Positions 1 to 9,139 are shown, numbered from the stretch's first letter. The stretch: 64,000 bases of DNA from DASTSN01 sp035760665 (GCA_035760665.1 DASTSN010000025.1:1-64000), one strand, 5' to 3'. The notes: generated from the sequence alone by a model not told the origin. Made by a program: numbers and translations.

Positions 1-1362
1 TTTTTGCAAAATAGTTTCCGCTTTCTCTGCCTGGTCTTTGTACGAAAACAGGTAAACATCTGCCTGTAAATCCTTGTGTAATTCTTGTGCAATAATGTTT
101 GTGTCGGTAAGGCCGAAACCAACATACGCAATTTTTTTGCCAGTAAATTCTGGCATTGAACCTGTGACACTCTTCACCAGCGTAATGGTATTACTGGCAA
201 CTTCAGTGCATATAGGATCCGTTGCAGCATTCAGGTCCTGCAACAGGTTCGTGGTATCCACCGGTTGCCAATGAGCGAGGCCGTGTTCATATTTAGCCTG
301 CAACACTTTTCGCAGTTTTTCATAAATCGTATTCCATGTCAGCCGCTTATCAGCAATGGCTTGTTTCACCCCTTCAATCGTGGCACCTACGTCTTCCGGC
401 AGGCACAGCATGTCATTACCGGCAATTAGTGCCTGTACGGATGCTTCGGCGCCCGGATAATATTTAGTAACCCCTTTCATCTCCAGGGCATCCGTAAATA
501 CCAGTCCGTTGTATCCCAAACGGTTTCTCAACAGACCGGTAATATTGTTATATGATAACGAAGTGGGGAGGTGAGCGGTTGTATCAATAGCCGGCACCGA
601 TAAGTGAGCCACCATCACACTTTGAATACCAGCTTTAAAAAGCTCCCTGAACGGGTAGAGCTCCAGGGAATCCAGTTCATCCATGGATTTATTTATAACC
701 GGCAGATCGAGATGCGAGTCCACACTGACATCGCCGTGACCGGGAAAATGCTTGGCACAGGCCATTACACCTTCATCCTGCATGCCTTTCATATAAGCTA
801 TCGCAAACCGGGCAACTTTGTTTTTATCTTCACCAAACGAACGGAAACCAATAACCGGGTTGGCCGGGTTATTATTGATATCTGCATCCGGCGCATAATT
901 CACCTGTACGCCTATGCGTTTACACTGCAAAGCAACAGCTCTGCCCATTTCATATACCAATTCTGGATTTTCCATGGCGCCCAGCGTAAGCTGGTAGGGA
1001 AATTTTTTAACACTATCCAGCCGCATACCAAGTCCCCACTCTCCATCGATAGTAACCAGCAGTGGCGTTTTTGCTATGCTTTGATAAAAGTTAGTGAGCA
1101 TAGCCTGGCGCACAGGGCCGCCCTGGAAAAAACATAACCCGCCAACATTATACTGACGAATCAGATTAGTCACCTTTTCTACATGATCGGGCCCAAGGTT
1201 GGAATGAGCACGAATAATCATCAACTGGGCAATTTTTTCATTATCACTTAACGAAGCAACCACGCTATCAACCCATTCTTTTTCTTTTAATTTTATTTTC
1301 TGTTGCCCAAATAAACCGGAGCTAAAACAGGCAAGACTAATGACAATAAAAACAACTTTCAT
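1..1362 (-). CDS. Glycoside hydrolase family 3, NagZ-like beta-N-acetylglucosaminidase (C-terminus cut by window edge)
   Basis: The first 454 residues are present and the frame is still open at base 1. A signal peptide (about residues 1-20, ending LFGQ) exports it. The GH3 barrel carries the NagZ signature KHFPGHGD at residues 204-211 with the catalytic His of the following DSH at 217, and a nucleophile Asp in VFTDALEMKG near 296. These mark enzymes that remove N-acetylglucosamine from muropeptides or glycans. E. coli NagZ is a single domain of about 340 residues; this protein is already longer and has entered a second domain, so it is a multi-domain, exported form. In Bacteroidota such proteins often continue into a serine beta-lactamase-like domain, which cannot be tested here. 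It is divergent from mutL. Confidence 0.9.
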   Translation of the reverse strand, partial: MKVVFIVISLACFSSGLFGQQKIKLKEKEWVDSVVASLSDNEKIAQLMIIRAHSNLGPDHVEKVTNLIRQYNVGGLCFFQGGPVRQAMLTNFYQSIAKTPLLVTIDGEWGLGMRLDSVKKFPYQLTLGAMENPELVYEMGRAVALQCKRIGVQVNYAPDADINNNPANPVIGFRSFGEDKNKVARFAIAYMKGMQDEGVMACAKHFPGHGDVSVDSHLDLPVINKSMDELDSLELYPFRELFKAGIQSVMVAHLSVPAIDTTAHLPTSLSYNNITGLLRNRLGYNGLVFTDALEMKGVTKYYPGAEASVQALIAGNDMLCLPEDVGATIEGVKQAIADKRLTWNTIYEKLRKVLQAKYEHGLAHWQPVDTTNLLQDLNAATDPICTEVASNTITLVKSVTGSMPEFTGKKIAYVGFGLTDTNIIAQELHKDLQADVYLFSYKDQAEKAETILQK

Positions 1363-1467
1363 ATTTGCAACTTAACCTGCACAAGTTAGCCAAAATAGCT
1401 GTTCTCGTTTACTATACTCGAGATCACTTTGTAAGTTTTTTCACATCAAAGTTTTTGATTATATCGT

Positions 1468-1486
1468 AAATCATCACCTATGATTT
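1468..1486. other. Short hairpin in the divergent gap between the GH3 gene and mutL
   Basis: AAATCAT (1468-1474) and ATGATTT (1480-1486) form a 7-bp stem with a 5-base loop, followed on the plus strand by a T run. It lies between two divergent starts, so it is not an ordinary 3' terminator; it could be a leader structure of mutL or chance in AT-rich DNA. Nothing else was recognised in 1363-1598. Confidence 0.25.
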
Positions 1487-1598
1487 TTTATACAGAAGAA
1501 GCTGGCAAAAAAAGCTTTCCTCTCTGTAACACCGAATCACGGGATATCAGGCAGTCATGCATTGAAATCCCTTATTTTTGACGCAGGAGAGAACAGTT

Positions 1599-3425
1599 GT
1601 GCCCGATAAAATTTCATTATTACCCGATAATATTGCCAACCAGATAGCCGCAGGAGAAGTGATTCAGCGGCCAGCCAGTGCTGTAAAGGAATTATTAGAA
1701 AATGCCGTAGATGCCGGGGCAACCGAAATCCGGCTAATCATCCAGGATGCCGGCAAATCCCTTATCCAGGTAATTGACAACGGCGCCGGCATGAGTGAAA
1801 CAGATGCCCGCATGTGTTTTGAACGGCATGCCACATCTAAAATCCAGTCCATTGATGATTTATTTCATATCCGCACAATGGGGTTTCGCGGTGAAGCTTT
1901 AGCCTCCATTGCGGCTGTTGCCCAGGTGGAATTAAAAACCAAGCGGACCGGAGATGAAACCGGTACCTGTATTGAAGTTGAAAACAGCATTGTTAAAAAG
2001 CAGGAACCCGTAGCCGCAGCCAACGGTACAAGCATTGCCATGAAAAACCTGTTCTTTAATGTGCCTGCCCGTAGAAATTTTTTAAAAAGCAATGCAGCCG
2101 AAATGCGGCATATCGTGGATGAGTTTACGAGAGTAGCACTGGCCTTTCCACCCATTTTCTTTTCACTTACTGCCAACGGCCAGCAACTTTTTCACCTCGA
2201 AGGCGGAAACTTAAAGCAACGTATCCTGCAACTGCTGGGCAATCATTACAATACCAAACTGGTAGCGGTAAAAGAAGAAACTGATTACATGAATATTTAT
2301 GGCTTTGCGGGCAAACCGGAAACGGCTAAAAAAACAAGGGGCGATCAATATTTTTTTGTTAATAACCGCTTCATTAAAAGCGCTTACCTGAACCATGCGG
2401 TAATGAACGCTTACCAGGAGATGATTGCAGCTGACAGTTTCCCAATGTATGTATTGTTCATCGACCTGGATCCGACACAGGTGGATGTGAATGTGCATCC
2501 GACCAAACAGGAAATAAAATTTGAAGATGAAAAAATTGTGTATGCCTTTGTACAGGCTGCGATTAAACATGCTCTGGCGCAGTTTAGTATAACACCAACG
2601 CTGGATTTTGAGTTAGATGCTTCTATACAACAATTAGCGGCCATTCAACAACCTTTTACGGAAGAAAAGCAATCAGCCGCCACAACCTCAGGCCTTTTTA
2701 AAGGGTTTACCCAGAAACACCAGGCTCATTTCATAGAACCTTCTTCAAAAACAGGGGATCTCAAACAATGGAAACAATTTTTTGAGGGAGACGAAAAAGC
2801 ACCGACATTAGAGAAACCTGCCGCTACTACTCTTCTTTATAAAGCTATCGACATTGATGAACAGCACGAGCCTTTACAGCTGCTGAATACCTATATCCTC
2901 GCAGGGGGAACGAATGGTTTTATTCTTGTTCACCAGCAGGCGGCACATGAACGAATTCTATATGAGCAATTCAGCAAGGCGTTAAACGGTAAGCCCGTTG
3001 CTACACAGCGCAGCCTTTTTCCTGCGACACTTGAACTGGCGCCGGCCGATGCTGTTTTGCTAACAGAACTACTCCCGGATCTACTTCGCCTGGGATATAC
3101 AATTGAGCCTTTTGGTAAAAATACATTTGTTATACAAGGCACTCCTGCCGATGTAGGTGATGGTAATGAAAAAAATATTCTTGAAAATCTGCTGGAGCAA
3201 TTCAAGCATTTTTCACCTGATCTGAAATTTTCAGGTAAAGAAAAACTCATTCGTTCCCTGGCCCGGCAGCAGGCCATTCGTCCCGGTATATCTTTAACAC
3301 AAAAGGAAATGAAGGCGCTTGTAGCAGATTTATTTGCCTGTACAACTGCCAACATTACACCTGGCGGCACACCCACCTACCTGGAATTTAAAAAAGATCA
3401 GTTAGAACGAATGTTTGGGAAATAA
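1599..3425 (+). CDS. mutL: DNA mismatch repair protein MutL, endonuclease motifs not conserved
   Basis: MutL couples mismatch recognition by MutS to strand removal. The GHKL ATPase half is intact: ELLENAVDAGA with the metal-binding Glu at 34, DNGAG at 60-64 and GFRGEAL at 95-101. The GTG at 1599 is chosen as start because the AGGAGAG at 1585-1591 lies seven bases upstream and MutL proteins begin close to the IANQIAAGEVIQRP segment; an in-frame TTG at 1578 is less likely. The 608-residue length is normal. The C-terminal dimerisation half keeps its frame, but the expected DQHA(x)2E(x)4E reads HQQAAHERILYE at 445-456, the ACR motif reads ARQ at 555-557 and CPHGRP reads TPGGTP at 587-592. Those are the metal ligands of the MutL nicking endonuclease, so this copy is probably nuclease-inactive. 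Confidence 0.97.
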   Translation: MPDKISLLPDNIANQIAAGEVIQRPASAVKELLENAVDAGATEIRLIIQDAGKSLIQVIDNGAGMSETDARMCFERHATSKIQSIDDLFHIRTMGFRGEALASIAAVAQVELKTKRTGDETGTCIEVENSIVKKQEPVAAANGTSIAMKNLFFNVPARRNFLKSNAAEMRHIVDEFTRVALAFPPIFFSLTANGQQLFHLEGGNLKQRILQLLGNHYNTKLVAVKEETDYMNIYGFAGKPETAKKTRGDQYFFVNNRFIKSAYLNHAVMNAYQEMIAADSFPMYVLFIDLDPTQVDVNVHPTKQEIKFEDEKIVYAFVQAAIKHALAQFSITPTLDFELDASIQQLAAIQQPFTEEKQSAATTSGLFKGFTQKHQAHFIEPSSKTGDLKQWKQFFEGDEKAPTLEKPAATTLLYKAIDIDEQHEPLQLLNTYILAGGTNGFILVHQQAAHERILYEQFSKALNGKPVATQRSLFPATLELAPADAVLLTELLPDLLRLGYTIEPFGKNTFVIQGTPADVGDGNEKNILENLLEQFKHFSPDLKFSGKEKLIRSLARQQAIRPGISLTQKEMKALVADLFACTTANITPGGTPTYLEFKKDQLERMFGK

Positions 3426-3446
3426 TTATCTAATCCTACCACAAAC

Positions 3447-3480
3447 AAAAGAAGCCACGTTTATCACGTGGCTTCTTTTA
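3447..3480. terminator. Bidirectional intrinsic terminator between mutL and the Kelch gene
   Basis: A perfect 14-bp inverted repeat (arms 3447-3460 and 3466-3479, loop TTATC) has A-rich and T-rich flanks on both sides, so it can end both convergent transcripts: mutL ending at 3425 and the minus-strand gene ending at 3499. Confidence 0.9.
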
Positions 3481-3498
3481 ATGATTATTTAAAAGATA

Positions 3499-5400
3499 TT
3501 ATTGTTTCACCACCTTCACCTGCCGCAGTCCTGCGGAGCTGTTGACAGACAGAATATAAATACCGGCAGCAAACCCGGAACCGTCTACCGACATGACATT
3601 ATCACCAGTTTGGAGTTCCACTGGTTTTTGCAGCAAGGTTTTCCCGTTAATATCAGAAAGTTGGATAGTTGCCTTTTCATTTGTCGGTGAGCTGACCCTG
3701 AACTGTAAAGAGCTCCGGAATGGATTGCCTACCACGCTCAGGGAAAGTGCGCCGCCTGTAAAGGTTACCTGGCGAACGTCTGAGTATTCTACTTTACTGT
3801 CAGTGTTAATCAGTTTCAGGCGGTAGTAGTTTATGCCCTGTTGGGGTTTAGTATCCACAAAATGGTATTTTTTCTGTTCGCTGGAATTGCCTGCAGCAGC
3901 CAGGTTACCTATTGGCCAATAGTCTTTTCCGTTCGCACTGTGCTCAACAACAAACATACGCGTATTGATTTCCTGTGCCGTTACCCAATCGAGTTGTACT
4001 GAACCATAAGCTTTGGTTGCCGTAAAGGAAATGTATTTAACTGGGAGTACTAAGTCTGAGATGCGCCAGAGGTCGTTTAGATAATTTGTACCTACCGTTG
4101 TACCGTCATCGGAACCAGTTCCACCAAACAGCCAAAGAAAGCCATGTGTATCTGTCCAGCCAGAAGCGTACCTTCTTGATCCTGGGTGACTAGTCGCGTC
4201 GGTAACCCCTAGAGTCCCATATACTCCCGTTTGATCTACATTATTATCCTCTCCTTTTTCCCATGTCCATTCATTTGTTATCGTATTATAGCGCCACACA
4301 TCATTCAAAAAACCTAATGTTGTATTGGTACGACCACGTCCACCAAAGATCCCAAGACTACCTGCGCCATCCATCCAGGTAATACCTGATGACCGACCGC
4401 CGGGTTGGTTATTTACATCCGGAGTTCCCGCAGTTCCATAAACCCCATTTTGATCTATTGAATTAGAACCAACAACAAATATCCATGAATTTGATGATGG
4501 ATCATACTGCCACATATCATTTAGGTATCCTGGGCCTGAGGCAGATCCATATCCATAGCCTCCAAATAGAAATAATTTACCATTATAATACCAACTATAC
4601 GGTGCAATACGACTTCCTGGCACCTGTGTTCCGGAATAAATACCAAATTGGTTGTTCGTGTTACTGCCATTTAACCAGGTCCAGGTGTTGTTAGCAATGT
4701 CATAACTCCATACATCATTTAAATAATTTTTTGTCCCACCACCATCATATCCAAGACCGCCAAAAAGATACAAATTCGTTCCGTCAGTCCAAGCAGCGCC
4801 ATATTCCCTGCTACCCGGTCCAGTTACACCTGAAGCATTAGCAGTTCCAATCACAGGCGGATAATTACCTATTGTATTCGAAGCATTGTTTGTTCCGTTA
4901 ATCAGGTTCCAAATATTATTAACGGGGTCATATTTCCACAAATCATTATAGTCAACTGGCCCATTTCCCTGTCCGCCAAATAACCAAAGGTTTCCAGAAG
5001 CGTCTGTCCAGGTATACGCAAATTTTCTTGCCGAAGGAATATTAGAAGGGTCATTCGGTCCCGCATAAACTCCAAGTTGATTGGTACCATTATCACCGCT
5101 CACCGCAACCCAATTATTAGCGCTTACATCGAAGTACCAGAGATCACTTAAATATCCTGATGGCCCACTCTGAGAATAACCTTGCCCACCAAACAGCCAG
5201 AGTTTTCCATCTGCTCCAACCCAAGTGGCAGCTCCATCTCTTGCGCCAGGGGTAAGGTCTGAGGCCAGACCCGAATAAGTCCCATTTGATCCAGATATAT
5301 TATCACCTTTTATCCAAGTCCATTGAGCATTCGGTCCGATTTGTGAGAAAGCAACAATGGTGGTAAACAATAAGACAAATAAAACATTGATTTTCTTCAT
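3499..5400 (-). CDS. Secreted Kelch-repeat beta-propeller protein with T9SS type A sorting domain
   Basis: The 633-residue protein starts with a signal peptide (MKKINVLFVLLFTTIVAFSQ). Residues about 25-440 hold Kelch-type repeats, each with a LWLFGGxG-like strand, a W/Y-rich strand such as DLWYFD or DVWRYN, and a NNxWTW segment; this predicts a beta-propeller. Residues about 455-550 form the fibronectin-like linker frequent in Chitinophagaceae secreted proteins (starting LPVKYISFTATK). The last 80 residues are a T9SS type A sorting domain (GNPFRSSLQF, GKTLLQKPVEL, GSGFAAGIYILSV, ending VKVVKQ), so it should be exported by SecYEG and then moved across the outer membrane by the gliding-linked type IX system. 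The ligand is unknown. The long Gly/Asn-rich repeats suggest surface binding rather than catalysis. Confidence 0.88.
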   Translation of the reverse strand: MKKINVLFVLLFTTIVAFSQIGPNAQWTWIKGDNISGSNGTYSGLASDLTPGARDGAATWVGADGKLWLFGGQGYSQSGPSGYLSDLWYFDVSANNWVAVSGDNGTNQLGVYAGPNDPSNIPSARKFAYTWTDASGNLWLFGGQGNGPVDYNDLWKYDPVNNIWNLINGTNNASNTIGNYPPVIGTANASGVTGPGSREYGAAWTDGTNLYLFGGLGYDGGGTKNYLNDVWSYDIANNTWTWLNGSNTNNQFGIYSGTQVPGSRIAPYSWYYNGKLFLFGGYGYGSASGPGYLNDMWQYDPSSNSWIFVVGSNSIDQNGVYGTAGTPDVNNQPGGRSSGITWMDGAGSLGIFGGRGRTNTTLGFLNDVWRYNTITNEWTWEKGEDNNVDQTGVYGTLGVTDATSHPGSRRYASGWTDTHGFLWLFGGTGSDDGTTVGTNYLNDLWRISDLVLPVKYISFTATKAYGSVQLDWVTAQEINTRMFVVEHSANGKDYWPIGNLAAAGNSSEQKKYHFVDTKPQQGINYYRLKLINTDSKVEYSDVRQVTFTGGALSLSVVGNPFRSSLQFRVSSPTNEKATIQLSDINGKTLLQKPVELQTGDNVMSVDGSGFAAGIYILSVNSSAGLRQVKVVKQ

Positions 5401-5410
5401 ATCCTTGATA

Positions 5411-5432
5411 TGTTTTAAAAAGTGTTAAAACA
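5411..5432. promoter_or_regulatory. Inverted repeat just upstream of the Kelch gene start
   Basis: TGTTTTAA (5411-5418) and TTAAAACA (5425-5432) are perfect inverted arms around a 6-base spacer, ten bases from the ATG at 5400. It could be an operator or a leader hairpin. The rest of 5401-5563 is AT-rich with no gene. Confidence 0.3.
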
Positions 5433-5563
5433 AGTTTACGTGGGTACACAGGATATAAGAAAATCCTAAAGTATGAGGTAATACAAATATAATTCTTGTT
5501 AAATAAGAAAAAAACTAAGTATCACATATATTTTTTTCTTATACGAAACTTCCAAGCCGTCAA

Positions 5564-6889
5564 CTAGTAGCTGTTAAATATACTGAACAAAAACCCCTCC
5601 ATTGATTCACGTACCGGTTTGGAGGAGCCCCGGTAGTTATTGACCAGGATGGAGAATAATAATAAACGTTTCTTTTTTGTATACAAATATCCACTCAGCG
5701 CTAAAACACCTGTCATGGAACCGGTTTTGGCATAGAGGTTTTCACCCAGTGCTTTGTAGAAAGTCTTTAAAGTACCGCTATCGCCAGAGGGAAAAATCGT
5801 TTTTAGCCGCTGTATACCAAATTCCTGCTGAAGCCTTTGCAGAATTCGGATAAAATCCTGCGGGGTAAACAAATTGTAGCGACTGAGCCCCGACCCATCC
5901 ACCCAGTGCGGCTGCTGAGGCAAATCCCTGAAGGAAGATTGTAATAAATGATCAATGATTTTTTGACTATCCATTTCATCCAGCAAAGTATCACTTACCA
6001 TTAGTAAAGATTGCTCGGCGAAAAAATTATCGCTGCGGTGCATCATAATTGTTAAGAGGCTGTCCACTGGCTGCGAATGAAAGGCAACAAACGGCTGGTA
6101 TTGGGAATACGGCAAGCTGATTTGTGACACCGTTTTTTGCAACGTGTCTGCCAGCAGCGCTGCTGGCAGGGAAAGACTGCCTGGATTTAATAAATTTCCG
6201 GTACTAAACGGCAGTGTTGCGTGTTGATCTGCGCCGGGAGAAAACGAAAAATCGTTCAGCCCAAAACTGCGGGCTACTCGAAAACCTGCAGGTTGTTTTG
6301 TTTCAGTAGCAATTAGTTTTTCAAAATATTTTGGATGCACTTTTACCCGCCCCTTTTCAAGGGTAAAGGTGACCATATTACCATACAGCGGCAAGGCATT
6401 GTTTTCGGGCATATAATCGTCCTGGTAATCATCCCATGACCAGCCCGGACCGTAACGCTGGTTATGAAAATTATTATTCACCAGAAAAAGCTGGTTATAC
6501 TTTTTCAGGAACCTAATTGTTGCTTCGGATGAAAAATCAGGATGTAAAAAAGTGGGATCACCAGAAGGAATAATGAGCAAATCATTCCCCGGGAGCGTCC
6601 TGTAACGAAAAGCCACCAGGCTATCGCCCAGATATTTCATGGCTGCATAACAGGTAGGGATTTTGGTATTACTGGCCGGCACAAAATATTGATCTGCCTG
6701 GTAATTGCAGATAAATTGGTTAACTGCAGGATCATATATACTAATACCCACCTGTGCATTCTGCAAGGATGGATTTTTAGCAAATTCCCGGGCTGAACGG
6801 CTGAGTTTCTTCTGCATACTGCAGGAAACCAGGAAAAGGTAAAAAGGAATTAATAACAAATTCTTCCAGCCAACATATCTCCCTATCAT
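5564..6889 (-). CDS. dacB: D-alanyl-D-alanine carboxypeptidase/endopeptidase, PBP4 (DacB) family, lipoprotein
   Basis: This peptidase of family S13 trims or cuts peptidoglycan cross-links in the periplasm. All three penicillin-binding motifs are readable: SNTK at 73-76 (active-site Ser73), SDN at 286-288 and KTG at 388-390. The N-terminus has a hydrophobic stretch ending in LVSC with Cys23, so it is probably an anchored lipoprotein. At 441 residues it is close to the family size. It follows the oxidoreductase gene at 6903-7949 by 13 bases, which suggests co-transcription, although the functional link is not obvious. An alternative name in this phylum would be D-Ala-D-Ala carboxypeptidase without a gene symbol. 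Confidence 0.92.
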   Translation of the reverse strand: MIGRYVGWKNLLLIPFYLFLVSCSMQKKLSRSAREFAKNPSLQNAQVGISIYDPAVNQFICNYQADQYFVPASNTKIPTCYAAMKYLGDSLVAFRYRTLPGNDLLIIPSGDPTFLHPDFSSEATIRFLKKYNQLFLVNNNFHNQRYGPGWSWDDYQDDYMPENNALPLYGNMVTFTLEKGRVKVHPKYFEKLIATETKQPAGFRVARSFGLNDFSFSPGADQHATLPFSTGNLLNPGSLSLPAALLADTLQKTVSQISLPYSQYQPFVAFHSQPVDSLLTIMMHRSDNFFAEQSLLMVSDTLLDEMDSQKIIDHLLQSSFRDLPQQPHWVDGSGLSRYNLFTPQDFIRILQRLQQEFGIQRLKTIFPSGDSGTLKTFYKALGENLYAKTGSMTGVLALSGYLYTKKKRLLLFSILVNNYRGSSKPVRESMEGFLFSIFNSY

Positions 6890-6902
6890 TGCATTACTAT
6901 TA

Positions 6903-7949
6903 TTACAGGTGAATCATTTTTCCTGATGCAGCACTTTTGAATGACGCTTCAATAATCCGGATTGTATTGATGCCATCGGCAGCCGGAACCGGATTCTCAC
7001 GTTCTCCCCTGAGCGCTTTGTACAAATCATCAAAATAGCCCATATAATTACCTGCCTCAGCAATCGTTTCACGTCGAATCACCTCACCATCTATTTCGGT
7101 ATGCAGCAAACCGTCCGGTTTCGCGGGTGGCGGACACCAGCTTTCCAGGGAAGGCACAGTGCCGGTTAATAATTGCTGCTCCTGCAAGTCCGAGCGGTGC
7201 TGTAAAAACGAACCTTTCATTCCGTGAACAATGTAAGCAGGGTAGCTTTCCCTGGCAATACAAGTGGCTTTAACTCTCACCCGTAATTTTTCATAATACA
7301 ACAGCAATTCGAAATAGTCGTCTGCCTCTACGTCGTTACGCATAATCCACACATCGGCAAATACACTTTTGGGCCAGCCAAAAAACTGCAGCGCCTGGTC
7401 AATCAAGTGCGGACCCAGGTCATATAGTGTGCCGGCACCGGGCAATCCTCCCTCCTTGTGCTGTTTGCCACTCGCCGAGGGACGATAACGGTCAAACCGC
7501 ATTTCCATCTCTTTAATATCGCCAAGTAGTTTTTGATCGAGTACTTGTTTAACAGCCCGGTAATCTCCATCGTAACGGCGGTTTTGGTATACACTCAGTA
7601 GTAATTTTTTTTCCCGGGCAATTTGCTGCAGTTTTTCCCCCTCATCCGCTTTGATTACAAACGGCTTTTCCACCACTACATGCTTACCGGCCTGCAAGGC
7701 TGCTTTGGCAAAATCGTAATGGGTTTGTACTGGCGTATTCACAATTACTAAATTGATTGCCTTGTCAGCCAGCATCTCATCGACCGACCTATACAGCACC
7801 GATTGAGGATACCGCTCTCTTGATTCATTTTTGTGCCTTTCTACAATAGCAGTCAGTTCAAAACCCGGATGCGCTTGAATAAAAGGTGCCTGAAATAATT
7901 TTCCGCTCATGCCATAAGAGCATATACCTGTTTTTATAACCGGTTGCAT
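6903..7949 (-). CDS. Gfo/Idh/MocA family NAD(P)-dependent oxidoreductase
   Basis: The 348-residue protein has the two-domain layout of the family. An N-terminal Rossmann domain begins with a glycine-rich loop (GICSYGMSGKLFQAPF), continues through NTPVQTHYDFAKAAL and reaches the diagnostic EKPFV motif near residue 95; then comes the alpha/beta C-terminal dimerisation domain, with a GGLPGAGTLYDLGPHLIDQA segment typical of the substrate pocket. Members oxidise or reduce sugars, inositols and related polyols. The substrate cannot be read from sequence. It sits between the dacB-like gene (13 bases) and the arginase-fold gene (53 bases), all on the minus strand. Confidence 0.9.
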   Translation of the reverse strand: MQPVIKTGICSYGMSGKLFQAPFIQAHPGFELTAIVERHKNESRERYPQSVLYRSVDEMLADKAINLVIVNTPVQTHYDFAKAALQAGKHVVVEKPFVIKADEGEKLQQIAREKKLLLSVYQNRRYDGDYRAVKQVLDQKLLGDIKEMEMRFDRYRPSASGKQHKEGGLPGAGTLYDLGPHLIDQALQFFGWPKSVFADVWIMRNDVEADDYFELLLYYEKLRVRVKATCIARESYPAYIVHGMKGSFLQHRSDLQEQQLLTGTVPSLESWCPPPAKPDGLLHTEIDGEVIRRETIAEAGNYMGYFDDLYKALRGERENPVPAADGINTIRIIEASFKSAASGKMIHL

Positions 7950-8002
7950 AAATAATTGGGGTGTTTATTTCATGATGATCTTACAAAGCAAAGCCTGTTC
8001 GA

Positions 8003-9139
8003 TCAGCTTCTCTCCTGTGCCCTGAGCCAGCGTTCGGGAATTTCATTGCTGCTGGCCAGCAGGTAATCTTTATAGCTGCAGGCAATAAATTGCTTATCGG
8101 GCAGCTGCATCCACCAGCGTCCTGTTTTTTTACTTTGTAAAAAGGTGGTTTCCACCTCTGCAAAAGCTGTATGAAATTCATTAAAATAATCTTTCTCGTC
8201 GAGCCTGGCTTCTTTTTTACCACGGCTTCTTCCATCCATCAGGTACCACAGCATTTGAGCTATCTGGCGGGCAGTTAATTCATCTTTGTCATGAGCGGCA
8301 TCGTAACCATAAATGCCAATACTGTTTATTGTTGGGCTCATCCCCGCATACCGAAACAGCTGGCAAGCTTCTTCCCCGTTAAAACCGTTTGGAGAAAGTG
8401 TATTCACAGGCGCATAGGCATGTGCAATAGCGGAGATATCAAAACTCAGTAGGTGACTGTTCCGCAACACAGGTTCCATCTCTTCCATATTTTCTTTTAC
8501 ATGGCCCACCCGGTAACAATCAAAACGAAGTTTATCCATTGTCTCCAGCATTTTGGGGTGTACATAATAACTCTGGAAACCGATATGATTATAATGACGG
8601 ATGTAATTGGGCTCGCCGGTAAGAATTTCCATCAAAAAATTTTCATGGCGGAAGGGGGAATCAATATTTAAATCTACCAGCGCATCAACACAAGAGGCTT
8701 CAATAATTTTTTTGTCCTCTGCATAGGCATTGTACTGTGCCAGCGTCAGGTCGTGTGAACCTCCCAGAATCACAACAGTTTTACCATCATTGATTAACTC
8801 TTGCACTACCGTTTTTAAGGCAGCATATGAATCAGTATATAATGAACCCGGCCTGATATTTCCCACGTCCGCCACCTGAATATCCTGGTGCCAGTAGTAC
8901 AGTGCATAAAAATGGCGCCGCACAACATCTGCCGCGTTACTCTGACCATGAATCAGCCCGCTGCCCCTTTGTTCTCCGCAACCCAACAATACAATCTGTG
9001 CATCGTCAAGGTCGGGAAATTCGTCATCATAGGCCATCAGGGTTTTGCCAAGCTGGCCATCTTTATAGCCTCCGTCATTATTCAGTTCATGCAGATTGAC
9101 GGGTTCCAGGAAATCAGCAATGTTCAGGTAATCAGCCAT
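8003..9139 (-). CDS. Arginase-fold (ureohydrolase) family protein, formimidoylglutamase-like, metal site incomplete
   Basis: The 378-residue protein shows the ureohydrolase core: GGSHDLTLAQYNAY at 126-139, a degenerate DAHxD element reading DLNID at 156-160, and SFDISAIAHAYAP at 232-244 followed by the GFNGEEACQLFRYAG helix. Compared with arginases and formimidoylglutamases it keeps His129, Asp156, Asp160 and Asp234 but has Asn158 in place of the ligand His and Ser236 in place of the second Asp of SxDxD. Bacteroidota genomes commonly carry such a protein annotated as formimidoylglutamase, but no histidine-degradation genes lie nearby, so a hydrolase role is unproven. It could be a pseudoenzyme or use a different metal arrangement. 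Confidence 0.8.
   Translation of the reverse strand: MADYLNIADFLEPVNLHELNNDGGYKDGQLGKTLMAYDDEFPDLDDAQIVLLGCGEQRGSGLIHGQSNAADVVRRHFYALYYWHQDIQVADVGNIRPGSLYTDSYAALKTVVQELINDGKTVVILGGSHDLTLAQYNAYAEDKKIIEASCVDALVDLNIDSPFRHENFLMEILTGEPNYIRHYNHIGFQSYYVHPKMLETMDKLRFDCYRVGHVKENMEEMEPVLRNSHLLSFDISAIAHAYAPVNTLSPNGFNGEEACQLFRYAGMSPTINSIGIYGYDAAHDKDELTARQIAQMLWYLMDGRSRGKKEARLDEKDYFNEFHTAFAEVETTFLQSKKTGRWWMQLPDKQFIACSYKDYLLASSNEIPERWLRAQERS

Noticed and set aside
604..1137. 177-codon open frame on the plus strand
   Set aside because: It lies wholly opposite the GH3 gene, which has clear family motifs; no family resemblance in the shadow frame.
1578..1598. Upstream TTG start for mutL
   Set aside because: The GTG at 1599 has a good ribosome-binding site at 1585-1591, and the TTG start would place that site inside the coding region.
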